From contig NZ_RQYT01000002.1 in assembly GCF_003932785.1 (NCBI RefSeq), positions 1-64,000 on the forward strand: DNA of 64,000 bases, read 5' to 3'. Within the stretch, counting starts at the first letter, position 1. Each line of letters opens with the position of its first letter. The notes under the pieces are model-generated. The model made no database searches, was not told where the DNA came from, and saw only the letters and a list, made by a program, of their open reading frames with translations. A program made the position numbers and the translations under genes. This DNA comes from Arachnia propionica (GTDB taxonomy: Bacteria; Actinomycetota; Actinomycetes; Propionibacteriales; Propionibacteriaceae). This document shows positions 53,098 to 62,391 of this stretch, piece after piece.

Positions 53098-53304
53098 TCA
53101 CAGGGGGCGGACGCGGTCCGCCTGCTTGCCCTTGGGGCCCTGCACGATCTCGAACTCCACCCGCTGGTTCTCATCGAGGGTTCGGAACCCGGTGGTGTCA
53201 ATGGACTTGTAGTGCACGAAGACGTCCTCGCCGGGGGCACCGTCGACAGCGATGAAGCCGAAGCCCTTCTCCGCGTTGAACCACTTGACGGTTCCCTGAG
53301 CCAT
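53098..53304 (-). CDS. cspA: Cold-shock domain protein
   Basis: This OB-fold nucleic-acid-binding protein has 68 residues. RNP motifs KGFGFI and DVFVHY and the opening [13 protein letters not shown] are standard. The ATG at 53304 follows AGGAG. It is divergent from adnA with about 95 bases between. It likely melts RNA structure or acts as a general RNA chaperone. Confidence 0.94.
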   Translation of the reverse strand: MAQGTVKWFNAEKGFGFIAVDGAPGEDVFVHYKSIDTTGFRTLDENQRVEFEIVQGPKGKQADRVRPL

Positions 53305-53399
53305 TTGTGTTCTCCTGCTCTCGCTGTCCGTCGCACGGCGCGACGAACCTGAGGGACACTGTTGCACACTTTGTGGGTACGTCGTGCTTCGATGGACAC

Positions 53400-56300
53400 A
53401 TGACTTCGGCGAATCTGTGGCGTTTGGTGGCGCCTGAGCCCTCCGGGGTCATCCAACTGGATGACGCGCAGCGGGTCGCGGCGACGCCGCGTGACGGGGT
53501 GCGGGTGGTGCTCGGCGGGCCGGGCACCGGCAAGTCGACGGTGATCGCCTCCGCCGTCGTGGAACGTATTCGTACAGGTAGCTCGCTGGAGCGTCTCGTG
53601 GTCCTGGCCTCCTCCCGATCCGCCGCCCAGTCCCTGCGACGGGACATCCTGCGGTTGCGCGGTGGGGCGGAGGTCGGTGCCCGTGTGACGACCGTGCACG
53701 GATTCGCGCTGGCCCTCATGCGGGACCTCGGCGACCCCGAGCAGGACCTGCGTCTCCTGCGCGCACCGGACCAGGAGCAACGACTGCGGGATCTGCTCGA
53801 GGGGCTGCCCACGGATTTCTGGCCCCTGGAGGTGCGCGAGGCCGCCACCACGAGGACCTTCGCCCGGCAGCTCCGGGAGGTTCTCGCCCGGGCACGGCAG
53901 CTGGGGCTCGACCCCGACAGGGTCGAGGAGATCGCGGGCGAGGAGGAGCTGTACCGCGCGGTCGGGCGTTTCTTCGAGCTGCACCTCACCGTCGGCGACT
54001 TCGACGGCGCGCTGGACTACGCGGAACTCGTGCACCGGACCCGCATCCTCCTCACCGAGGACAGCGTTGCCGAGGCCGTCCGGGCCCGTTTCGACGCGGT
54101 TCTCGTGGACGACGGTCAAGAACTCGACGAGGTCAGTTTCCGACTCGTGGGGGACCTGGCCAGGATCGGGTCACCCGTGCTGGTCACCGCAGATCCCCAG
54201 CAACGCCTCGGTGCCTACCGGGGGGCCTCGGCAGCGGCCGTCTCCCACCTGCTCCAGCTCCCGGGTGCTGAGCGGTTCGATCTCTCGACGGGGTACCGCA
54301 ACCAGGAGGCGGTGACGCGGGGGTTGAACGGCCTGAGGCGTGCCCTGGCCCTGCCCGAGGCGGCCCAACCTCCCACTGCCGCCCCCGGGCCGGTGGGGCG
54401 CGTGACCGTCACCCACTACGACGATCCCGCCGCCGAACAGGCCCACGTGGCCGCCCTCCTCCGGCAGGCCGTCCAGGAGGGATGTCAGTGGCGGGAGCTC
54501 GCGGTGGTCACCCGTCGGGGTGGCTCCGAGCTCGAGGTGTTGGCCCGGGAACTGAGCGCCCGGGGCATCCCCGTGGACGTCGACGGTGAGGACCGTGCCC
54601 TCGGCGTCCAGGCGGCGGTGCGTTCGCTCCTCGGCGCACTGGCCTTCGCCGCCGCCCCTGAGGAGATGGCGGCGGATCTCGCCCCGCTGCTGCTGGGCCC
54701 GCTGGGCGGGTTGACCGCGGTGCAGTTGCGCCGGTTGAGACGCGCCGTGATGCAGGCGGGCGAGAACTCCTGGGAGGCGCTCAGACGGGCCGCCGGGGAC
54801 CCCATCATCCTCGATCGACTGGAGGACGCCGACGCCGATGCCGCAGCCCGGCTCATCAGGCTGCTGGACCGGGTCGGTGGCGAGCTCGCTGACGGGGCGC
54901 CCGTGGCTGGTGCCCTGTGGTCGTTGTGGGCGGGAACCCCGTGGCCCGAACGTCTCCGGCAGGCGGCGCTCGGGGGGCAACGCAGCGCCGAGGAGGACCT
55001 CGATGCGCTCGTCGACCTGTTCGACCTGTCGGCCCGTCGTGCTGAGCTCAACGGGATCTCGGGTGCCCTCACGTTCATCCAGGAGATCGAACGGGAGGAG
55101 ATCGCAGGCGACACGGGCCGGGAGCTCAGCGCCCTTCCCAAGGGGGTTCGGGTGCTGACCGCACACCGGGCCCGTTCCGGGGTGTGGCGACGGGTCTACA
55201 TCCCCGCGGTCACCGAGGGCAGCTGGCCCCGCAGTCGTTGGCAACCCGGGCTGCTCGATCCCGATCGTCTGGCCCCGGACCACCTCGACGCCGCCTCCAC
55301 GGGGGGGCTCGTCGCTGCGGAACGGCGCAGCTTCTACGTCGCGTGCGCCAGGGCCAGGGAGGAACTGCACGTCTCGGCGGCCGTCGCCTCCGAGGAGCGT
55401 CCCGACCCGCCGTCCCGCTTCTGTCGTGAACTCGGGGTGGAGCCACGTGAGGTCCACGGGATGCCCGACGGGTTCCTCACGCCCCAGGCCCTCGTGGCTG
55501 ATCTGCGTCGGGTCGTTGAGGATCCGGCGAGTAGCCCAGGGCTTCGTCGGGCAGCGGCGCTCCGTCTGGCCAGGTCGCCGCATCGCGACGCCGCCGTGTC
55601 GAGCTGGTGGGGGGTACGTGCCCCGTCCTCGAGGGGATGGTCCATGTCGGATCCCGTGGTCATCACCGGCTCCTCGCTGCAGGGAATCCTGCGGTGCCCC
55701 AGGAACTGGTTCCTCAGCCGCAAGGGGGGAGGGGAGAAGGACCGGAACATCCAGGCCACCGTCGGTGACGTGGTCCACATGATCGCTCAGCGTGCGGCCA
55801 GGGACGGGCTCGACCTGTCCCGGATGCTGGATCTGCTCGATGACGTGTGGCCCAGGCTCCGGTTCGTGCGGGAGTGGCGCGGTCTTCTCGAGCGGGACCG
55901 ACTCGTCGAGGCCCTCATCAGGTTCGACCGTTGGCATCGTCACAATCCAGGTCGGCTCCTCGGGGTGGAGCTGGACTTCGAGGTGGGGCTCGAGGTGAGC
56001 GGGGTGCCGGTCCTGCTCCGTGGCACGGTGGACCGACTGGAACTGCACGAGGACCGTCTCGTGGTGGTCGACCTCAAGACGACACGCAAGCCCGCCACGT
56101 CGGCCGAGCTCGCGGAGCACTCCCAGCTCGGGGTGTACCAGTTGGCGGCGCGTCTCGGTGCGTTCGCCCGGCTGGCCCCCGAGGCGACCCGCATCGGCGA
56201 GCCCTCCCTGCTCCAACTGCGTCACGGCGAGGTGCTGCCCATGCAGCAGTACCAGGACGTGCTCCCTGAGGGACGGAGTTGGATCCACGACCAGCTGGAA

Positions 56301-56414
56301 CAGGCGGTCGCCACTCTTCGTCTGGGTGACTTCCAGGCGTGGGAGTCCAGTTTCTGCCAATGGTGTTCGTTCCAGGACTCCTGTCCTGCGGTGAGGCCGG
56401 GAGGTCTGCTGTGA
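53400..56414 (+). CDS. adnA: Helicase-nuclease subunit AdnA
   Basis: This SF1 helicase-like and RecB-type nuclease fusion has 1004 residues, a subunit of the AdnAB complex that resects DNA ends for recombination. Walker A is GGPGTGKST near residue 40. Motif II is altered to VDDGQE (normally DEXQ), and later motifs are weak, in line with the mycobacterial AdnA motor being the non-driving one. The nuclease core [10 protein letters not shown] lies near residue 895. Cys in LRCPRNWF and [11 protein letters not shown] fit an iron-sulfur cluster. The ATG at 53400 has no clear ribosome site. It overlaps adnB by GTGA. Confidence 0.9.
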   Translation: MTSANLWRLVAPEPSGVIQLDDAQRVAATPRDGVRVVLGGPGTGKSTVIASAVVERIRTGSSLERLVVLASSRSAAQSLRRDILRLRGGAEVGARVTTVHGFALALMRDLGDPEQDLRLLRAPDQEQRLRDLLEGLPTDFWPLEVREAATTRTFARQLREVLARARQLGLDPDRVEEIAGEEELYRAVGRFFELHLTVGDFDGALDYAELVHRTRILLTEDSVAEAVRARFDAVLVDDGQELDEVSFRLVGDLARIGSPVLVTADPQQRLGAYRGASAAAVSHLLQLPGAERFDLSTGYRNQEAVTRGLNGLRRALALPEAAQPPTAAPGPVGRVTVTHYDDPAAEQAHVAALLRQAVQEGCQWRELAVVTRRGGSELEVLARELSARGIPVDVDGEDRALGVQAAVRSLLGALAFAAAPEEMAADLAPLLLGPLGGLTAVQLRRLRRAVMQAGENSWEALRRAAGDPIILDRLEDADADAAARLIRLLDRVGGELADGAPVAGALWSLWAGTPWPERLRQAALGGQRSAEEDLDALVDLFDLSARRAELNGISGALTFIQEIEREEIAGDTGRELSALPKGVRVLTAHRARSGVWRRVYIPAVTEGSWPRSRWQPGLLDPDRLAPDHLDAASTGGLVAAERRSFYVACARAREELHVSAAVASEERPDPPSRFCRELGVEPREVHGMPDGFLTPQALVADLRRVVEDPASSPGLRRAAALRLARSPHRDAAVSSWWGVRAPSSRGWSMSDPVVITGSSLQGILRCPRNWFLSRKGGGEKDRNIQATVGDVVHMIAQRAARDGLDLSRMLDLLDDVWPRLRFVREWRGLLERDRLVEALIRFDRWHRHNPGRLLGVELDFEVGLEVSGVPVLLRGTVDRLELHEDRLVVVDLKTTRKPATSAELAEHSQLGVYQLAARLGAFARLAPEATRIGEPSLLQLRHGEVLPMQQYQDVLPEGRSWIHDQLEQAVATLRLGDFQAWESSFCQWCSFQDSCPAVRPGGLL

Positions 56415-59400
56415 ATCCGTTCCACGAGCCCGAGGATGTCGTCAGGGCCACGGGAATCCCCTTCAGCCGGGAGCAGCTCGACGTGATCTGCTCCCCCCTG
56501 GAACCCCAGGTGATCGTGGCCGGGGCGGGTACCGGCAAGACCACGGTGATGGCTGCCAGGGTCGTGTGGCTGGTGGGAACCGGCCAGGTGCGTCCTGACG
56601 AGGTGCTGGGGCTGACCTTCACGCGGAAGGCGGCAGCCGAGCTGGGCGCGAGGATCTCCCGGGCCCTCGTGCAGGGAGGCCTCATCCAGCAGCAGGACCG
56701 CGAGGAGCAGGAGGTCGTGCTGACCTACGACGCCTTCGCCGGGCGCATCGTCCAGGAGCACGGCATCCGGTTGGGGCGGGAACATGGCCACCGGATGTTG
56801 GCTGGGGCATCCCGGTTCCGGCTGGCGCAACGGGTCATCGAGGAGCTCGATCGGCCCTTGCCGATCCTGGACGCGGTTCACCCGTCGGTGCTGCCACAGC
56901 GGTTGCTCGCGTTGGATGCGTCGATGGGGGCCCATCTCGTTCTCCCGGAGGAGGTGCGGGAGTTCACCGACGCCACCGTGGCACGCTTCGGGGCCGCGCC
57001 GCTCCACCGGGGCAAGCGGTACAAGGTCATCGAGGAAGCCATCGCCACCACGGTGAATCGGCTTCAACTGCTGGACCTCGTGTCGGCCTACCGAGGGCTC
57101 AAGTCGAGTCTGGGGCTGGTGGAGTTCGCCGACCAGCTCGCCACGGCCGTGGAGGTGGCGCGGTACTTCGCCCCCGTCCGCGCGGCCCTCCGGGAACGGT
57201 TCAAGGTGGTGTTGCTCGACGAGTACCAGGACACGTCCTCCGCCCAGGCGGAACTGCTGCGCACCCTGTTCAGCGGCCCGGACCCGCAGCGGGGGCGTGG
57301 CTTCCCGGTCACCGCGGTCGGGGATCCGAACCAGGCGATCTACGGTTGGCGGGGGGCCGCCGCCTCGAACATCCTGGACTTCCCCAGGATGTTCCCGCGC
57401 AGCGACGGTGAACCCGCCACCAAGTGGTCGCTGACCATCAACCGTCGTAGCGGTGACCGGATTCTGGCGGTCGGCAACGCGTTGGCTGCTCCGCTGCGGG
57501 AAACCGTGGGTGGGGGAGTCTCCCTGGTGGCCCCGGAGGGCGCCATCCGTGGGACCGTCTCGGCCTTTGCGTTCGACACCCAGGCCGACGAACTCGACCA
57601 TCTGGCCGGGGACGTCGTGGCGCGTCACGGGACCGGCATGGCGTGGCGGGACATGGCGGTCCTCAGCCGTCGCAACGACCTGCTGGCCGAGGTGTGGCAG
57701 CACCTCAGGGAGCGGGACGTCCCCGTCGAGATCGTCGGTCTCGGCGGACTGCTTCACCTGCCGGAGATCGCTCCGGTGGTCGCGACGCTCCGGGTGCTGG
57801 CTGACCCGTTGGCCAACGCCGAGGTCGCCGGCCTGCTGACCGGCGGGCGTTGGCAGCTCGGCCTCGACGATCTGCGTCTTCTCGCGGCGCGGGCCAGGGA
57901 ACTCGCGGGGGAGGAGTCCCGGGAGGAGGACGGTTCAGCCCGCGAGGTCCTCGAAACCCTGGTGAGTCGCACTGACCCGGCGCTCAGGCCCTCCTTGCTG
58001 GACGCCGCACTCGACCCGGGGGAGAGGCTCAGCCAGGAGGGTGCGAGGCGGGTGCGACTGTTCGCGGCCGAGATCACCCGACTGCTCGAGCACCGGCTGG
58101 AACCGGTCACCGAGCTCGTCTCCCGCGTCATCAACACTCTCGGGGTGGAGACCGAGATGCTCATCACCGGCGACGCCAGCCAGCTTGGACGCTTCGTCGC
58201 CGCCTGCGCCAGCTACCCCGACCTGGATGGGACAGGCGGGCTCGGCGGACTGCTCGCGTGGCTCGAGGCCGAGGACCGGTGGGGCGAGGCCCTGGAGCGG
58301 GCGGTCCCCTCCGAGGAGGACTCCGTCAAGCTCCTGACCGTGCACCGTGCCAAGGGGCTGGAATGGGAGGTCGTCTACCTGCCGGCCCTCAACGGCGGGG
58401 TCTTCCCGAGCACCGATCGTGACGGGAACTGGACCACCAACACGGCCATCCTGCCCTCACCGCTGCGCAAGGACGCACTCGGGATCCCTCAACTCCTCGA
58501 CCACACCAAGCAGGGCATCGACGCCTACAAGATGGAACTCAGGACCGAGGCGTTGCGGGCGGAGGATCGACTCGCCTACGTCGCCGCGACCCGGGCCCGC
58601 AGCCACCTCCAGGTGAGTCGGCACGCCTGGACCCCCGGCAGGAAGAAACCAGCAGCGGAGTCCCTCTACTTCCGGAGAGCGGCCGACCTCGCTGACACCG
58701 TGTTCACGGCTCCCGAGAGCGAGCAGAACCCGGTCCCGGTGGCCCTGAGACGGGTGTCGTGGCCGGAAGGCGGCGATCCGGCGCGCCGAGCAGCCCGGCA
58801 GGAGGCCGCACGCCTCGTCGAGGAGGCCCGCAGCGTCATCGACGACGATGCCTGGGTGTGGCGGTCGGGCGTGGCCTCCGCCGCTGAACTGGACCTGCTC
58901 GCCCGCTGGGACGCGGAAGCTGCCTTCCTCGCCGAACAGGCGCAACGTCGAGCCGCCCCGGAGGTCCTGCTGCCGGAGGGCCTGTCCGCCTCAGCCATGA
59001 TGGAGCTGGCCTCCGATCCCCAGGCCTTCGCGCAGCGGCTGGCGCGCCGCATGCCGAGGGAACCCCGCGCCGAGGCGATGCTCGGAGAACGTTTCCACGA
59101 CTGGGTGGTGTCGAGGTTCCATGCCAGCCCCGGCTTCGACGAGCTGGACGTCCGCCCCGAGCCGGATGGAGCGCTTCGAAGGTTGCAGGAGGCCTTCGAG
59201 CGAAGTCGTTTCGCCACGATGCAGCCAGTGGGGGTGGAGGTTCCCTTCCTCCTCGACTGCGACGGTCTCGTGCTCCGCGGACGGATCGACGCGGTCTTCC
59301 CACCGATCGATGATGACCATGACGCGCTCATCATCGACTGGAAGATCGGCAACTCCGCCGCCGATCCGCTGCAGTTGGCGATTTACCAGCGGGCCTGGGC

Positions 59401-59527
59401 TGAGGCGTCGGGCCTGGCGGTCGAGCGTGTCGCGACGGCCTTCCACCACGTGCTGGCGAATCGAACGGAGTTCGTCCTGGCCGGCGGTGCGTTGATCGAG
59501 GCCGCCGTGGCCCGGCTCAGGAGGTGA
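56411..59527 (+). CDS. adnB: Helicase-nuclease subunit AdnB
   Basis: This second subunit of AdnAB has 1038 residues. The UvrD-type motor is complete: AGAGTGKTT (Walker A, about residue 40), LTFTRKAAAEL, LLDEYQDTSS (motif II), GDPNQAIYGWRGA (motif III), TVHRAKGLEWEVVYLP and YVAATRARSHL. The C-terminal RecB-like nuclease has IIDWKIGN and QLAIYQRAW. The GTG start overlaps the adnA stop, so the two are translationally coupled. In mycobacteria this subunit drives translocation. Confidence 0.92.
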   Translation: MNPFHEPEDVVRATGIPFSREQLDVICSPLEPQVIVAGAGTGKTTVMAARVVWLVGTGQVRPDEVLGLTFTRKAAAELGARISRALVQGGLIQQQDREEQEVVLTYDAFAGRIVQEHGIRLGREHGHRMLAGASRFRLAQRVIEELDRPLPILDAVHPSVLPQRLLALDASMGAHLVLPEEVREFTDATVARFGAAPLHRGKRYKVIEEAIATTVNRLQLLDLVSAYRGLKSSLGLVEFADQLATAVEVARYFAPVRAALRERFKVVLLDEYQDTSSAQAELLRTLFSGPDPQRGRGFPVTAVGDPNQAIYGWRGAAASNILDFPRMFPRSDGEPATKWSLTINRRSGDRILAVGNALAAPLRETVGGGVSLVAPEGAIRGTVSAFAFDTQADELDHLAGDVVARHGTGMAWRDMAVLSRRNDLLAEVWQHLRERDVPVEIVGLGGLLHLPEIAPVVATLRVLADPLANAEVAGLLTGGRWQLGLDDLRLLAARARELAGEESREEDGSAREVLETLVSRTDPALRPSLLDAALDPGERLSQEGARRVRLFAAEITRLLEHRLEPVTELVSRVINTLGVETEMLITGDASQLGRFVAACASYPDLDGTGGLGGLLAWLEAEDRWGEALERAVPSEEDSVKLLTVHRAKGLEWEVVYLPALNGGVFPSTDRDGNWTTNTAILPSPLRKDALGIPQLLDHTKQGIDAYKMELRTEALRAEDRLAYVAATRARSHLQVSRHAWTPGRKKPAAESLYFRRAADLADTVFTAPESEQNPVPVALRRVSWPEGGDPARRAARQEAARLVEEARSVIDDDAWVWRSGVASAAELDLLARWDAEAAFLAEQAQRRAAPEVLLPEGLSASAMMELASDPQAFAQRLARRMPREPRAEAMLGERFHDWVVSRFHASPGFDELDVRPEPDGALRRLQEAFERSRFATMQPVGVEVPFLLDCDGLVLRGRIDAVFPPIDDDHDALIIDWKIGNSAADPLQLAIYQRAWAEASGLAVERVATAFHHVLANRTEFVLAGGALIEAAVARLRR

Positions 59528-59723
59528 GCCGGGCGGTCTCGTCGTGGATGGCCTCGGCCACCTGGGCGAGCTTGTCCCTGTGCTGCTTGGCATGGTGGGC
59601 GCAGAAGAACAACTCCCCACCGGACAGGAGGGTGACACGAAGGTACGCCTGGGCCCCGCAGCGGTCACAGCGGTCCTGGGCGGTCAGGGTGGGCTGGGCC
59701 GGGTTCGTGCTGATGCTGGTCAT
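59517..59723 (-). CDS. Small zinc-binding protein (DUF7455-like)
   Basis: It has 68 residues. CDRCGAQAYLRV and FFCAHHAKQH form a likely Cys/His zinc site. The ATG at 59723 follows GAGAGGG. Such small proteins are common beside type II topoisomerase or sigma factor genes in Actinobacteria, but no function is known. Its 3' end overlaps the last 11 bases of adnB on the other strand. Confidence 0.8.
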   Translation of the reverse strand: MTSISTNPAQPTLTAQDRCDRCGAQAYLRVTLLSGGELFFCAHHAKQHRDKLAQVAEAIHDETARLTS

Positions 59724-59808
59724 GCTCGCCCTCTCAATCTCGTGCGGTGTCAACATTCCTCTCATCCAAACGTAGCGCGTCCGTTCAATGTTCCCGACCC
59801 GACAGGAG

Positions 59809-59820
59809 TAGCCTGTGCCG
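59809..59820 (+). promoter_or_regulatory. Likely leaderless promoter for the topoisomerase B-subunit gene
   Basis: TAGCCT (59809-59814) ends 6 bases before the GTG at 59821 and directly abuts an alternative GTG at 59815. The spacing makes 59821 the more likely start of both transcript and protein. Confidence 0.45.
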
Positions 59821-61896
59821 GTGCCACAGAAGTCCAGTGCCCACAATCCTCGCGACTACGGGGCGAAGAACCTCCTCGTGCTCGAAGGCCTCGAGGCGGT
59901 GCGCAAGCGTCCCGCCATGTACATCGGTTCCACCGACACCCGCGGCCTCATGCACTGTCTGTGGGAGATCATCGACAACGCCGTCGACGAGGCGCTGTCC
60001 GGCTTCGGGGACCGGATCACGGTCACCCTCCACGCCGACGGCTCGGTGGAGGTGGTCGACCACGCCCGTGGCATCCCCGTGGACAAGGAACCCAGGACCG
60101 GGCTCAGCGGCGTTGAGGTGGTCTACACGCGCCTCCACGCGGGCGGGAAGTTCGGCAACTCGTCGTACAACGCCACGGGTGGGCTCCACGGTGTCGGGGC
60201 CTCGGTGGTCAACGCGCTCAGTTCCCGCGTGGACGTGGAGGTGGACCGCGAGGGGGCGACATGGGCCATGAGTTTCCGGCGTGGGGTCCCGGGGGTCTTC
60301 GACGGGGAGGGGCCGGACGCGCCGTTCACCCCCGGCTCGGGGCTGCGCAAGGGCAGGAGGATCCCGAAGGACCGCACTGGAACCAGGGTCCGCTACTGGG
60401 CTGACAAGCAGATCTTCCTCGCCGATGCCGAGTTGTCACTCGGTCAGCTCCACGACCGGGCACGCCAGACCTCCTTCCTCGTGCCCGGGCTGCGGATCGA
60501 GGTGAACGATGAACGCTCTGGGCAAGTGCAACGCGAGGTGTTCCACCATGAGGGAGGGATCACCGAGTTCGCCGACTTCCTGGCCAAGGACGCGCCGTTG
60601 ATGGAGGTCCTCCGGCTGCAGGGACACGACAAGTTCGTCGAGACGGTCCCGATGCTCGACGAGGCCGGCGCCATGACCGCGACCGACGTGGAGCGCACCT
60701 TGGACGTGGACATCGCCGTGAGATGGGGAACCGGGTACGACGCCACCGTCCGTTCGTTCGTCAACATCATCGCCACGCCGAAGGGCGGGACACACGTCAG
60801 CGGTTTCGAGCGGGGGCTCACCCGGGCCTTCCTCAAGTCGATGGAGGGAACCCGACTCCTGAAGACGGGCGACGAGATCGTCAAGGACGACTGCCTCGAG
60901 GGCCTGACGGCCGTGGTCACCGTAAGACTCGCCGAGCCGCAGTTCGAGGGCCAGACCAAGGAGGTTCTCGGCACCCCACCGGTGCAGCGCCTCGTCGCCC
61001 GGATCGTCGAACAGGAGCTCGGGGCCTTCCTCACCTCGTCCAGAGCCGCGACCAAGCAGGTCGCACGCACCCTCATGGAGAAGGTGGTCAACGCCTCCCG
61101 CACCCGGGTCGCGGCCCGCGCCCACCGGGAGAACCAGCGCCGCAAGACCGCGTTGGAGTCCTCGTCGTTGCCGCCGAAACTCAAGGACTGTCGCAGCAGC
61201 GACGGCGACACCACCGAGCTGTTCATCGTCGAGGGTGACTCGGCTCTCGGCACCGCCAACACCGCCCGCAACTCCGAGTTCCAGGCGCTGCTGCCGATCC
61301 GGGGCAAGATCCTCAACGTCCAGAAGGCCTCGGTGGGCGACATGCTGAAGAACGCCGAGTGTGCCTCCATCATCCAGGTGGTGGGGGCAGGCTCGGGCCG
61401 GACCTTCGACGTCGATGCCGCTCGGTACGGCAAGATCATCTTCATGGCCGACGCGGACTCCGACGGCGCCCACATCCGGTGCCTGCTGGCCACGCTGTTC
61501 TTCAAGTACATGCGGCCACTCGTGGAGGCGGGGCGGGTCTACTCGGCGGTGCCGCCGCTCCACCGGTTCGAGCTCATCAACCCGAAGAAGGGGATGGACA
61601 AGTACATCTACACCTACACCGACGGTGAGTACCGGCGGAAGATGGCCGAACTGACGAAACGTGGGGTCCGGTTCAAGGAGCCGCAGCGGTACAAGGGCCT
61701 GGGGGAGATGGATGCCGGGCAGCTCGCCGAGACCACCATGGACCCCAGGCGGCGCACCCTCCGGCGGCTGAGTGTCGACGACGCGGAGCGGGCCGAGGCC
61801 GTGTTCGAGATGCTCATGGGCAACGATGTGGCTCCCCGCAAGGAGTTCATCGTCCAGGGAGCCTACGCCCTCGAGGCGGACCGGATCGACACCTGA
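59821..61896 (+). CDS. parE: DNA topoisomerase IV / gyrase-like subunit B
   Basis: It has 691 residues. The GHKL ATPase domain shows IIDNAVDEAL, VVDHARGIPVD and GGLHGVGASVVNAL. The TOPRIM domain has LFIVEGDSALG and FMADADSDGAHI, and the end reads RYKGLGEMDAGQL. It partners with the A-subunit gene at the window's right edge. Whether the pair is a true topoisomerase IV or a second gyrase cannot be settled here, and the symbol follows the usual name for this second actinobacterial pair. Start at 59821 follows from the leaderless promoter spacing. Confidence 0.88.
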   Translation: MPQKSSAHNPRDYGAKNLLVLEGLEAVRKRPAMYIGSTDTRGLMHCLWEIIDNAVDEALSGFGDRITVTLHADGSVEVVDHARGIPVDKEPRTGLSGVEVVYTRLHAGGKFGNSSYNATGGLHGVGASVVNALSSRVDVEVDREGATWAMSFRRGVPGVFDGEGPDAPFTPGSGLRKGRRIPKDRTGTRVRYWADKQIFLADAELSLGQLHDRARQTSFLVPGLRIEVNDERSGQVQREVFHHEGGITEFADFLAKDAPLMEVLRLQGHDKFVETVPMLDEAGAMTATDVERTLDVDIAVRWGTGYDATVRSFVNIIATPKGGTHVSGFERGLTRAFLKSMEGTRLLKTGDEIVKDDCLEGLTAVVTVRLAEPQFEGQTKEVLGTPPVQRLVARIVEQELGAFLTSSRAATKQVARTLMEKVVNASRTRVAARAHRENQRRKTALESSSLPPKLKDCRSSDGDTTELFIVEGDSALGTANTARNSEFQALLPIRGKILNVQKASVGDMLKNAECASIIQVVGAGSGRTFDVDAARYGKIIFMADADSDGAHIRCLLATLFFKYMRPLVEAGRVYSAVPPLHRFELINPKKGMDKYIYTYTDGEYRRKMAELTKRGVRFKEPQRYKGLGEMDAGQLAETTMDPRRRTLRRLSVDDAERAEAVFEMLMGNDVAPRKEFIVQGAYALEADRIDT

Positions 61897-61898
61897 TC

Positions 61899-62387
61899 TC
61901 ACACCACCTGACGCAGCAGTCCGGTGTCGACGTCGTAGAGGAAGCCGCCGACCTTGGCCCGGCCCACGATGAGGGGATGGGCGAGGACTGCCTTCACGTC
62001 GTGACGCAGCCGCGGCAGCTGGTCCCGGCTCGCGCCGAGCTCCAGCCATGACGCGTCCAGGCCACTGTGCTCCTGGATCCTACGGTGCAGTTCCTCGTCC
62101 GTTCCGGTCATGGCGCAACGGGTGTGGGGGATGATCATGATGCGGTTGACCTCGAGCAGTTGCACCGCGAGGGCGAGACCGGTCATCGTCCAGGGAGCCA
62201 CGCGTCCCCCCGGGGAGCGCAGTATCTTGGCGTCCCCGCACCTCAACCCGACGATGGAGAGCGGTTCGATCCGCGAGTCCATGCACGTCACGATCGCGAT
62301 ACCGGCCTGGGCCACCCCTGTCATCCCCGGAGGGTGGAAGTGGGAGGCGTACTCCCGGTTGGCGTCGAGGAGATCGGAGAAGCTCAT
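61899..62387 (-). CDS. Beta-class carbonic anhydrase
   Basis: It has 162 residues and interconverts CO2 and bicarbonate. Zinc ligands are Cys35 in CMDSR, His88 and Cys91 in PHTRC, with the catalytic dyad Asp37-Arg39. Its small size matches the type seen in mycobacteria. The ATG at 62387 is just upstream of, and 5 bases from, the end of the topoisomerase A-subunit gene, so it may be expressed with that gene. It converges with parE (2 bases between stops). Confidence 0.93.
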   Translation of the reverse strand: MSFSDLLDANREYASHFHPPGMTGVAQAGIAIVTCMDSRIEPLSIVGLRCGDAKILRSPGGRVAPWTMTGLALAVQLLEVNRIMIIPHTRCAMTGTDEELHRRIQEHSGLDASWLELGASRDQLPRLRHDVKAVLAHPLIVGRAKVGGFLYDVDTGLLRQVV

Positions 62388-62391
62388 GGCT

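Noticed and set aside
54171-56360. 729-residue minus-strand frame opposite adnA
   Set aside because: Composition is Pro/Arg/Gly-rich with no motifs. The opposite strand carries full helicase-nuclease motifs.
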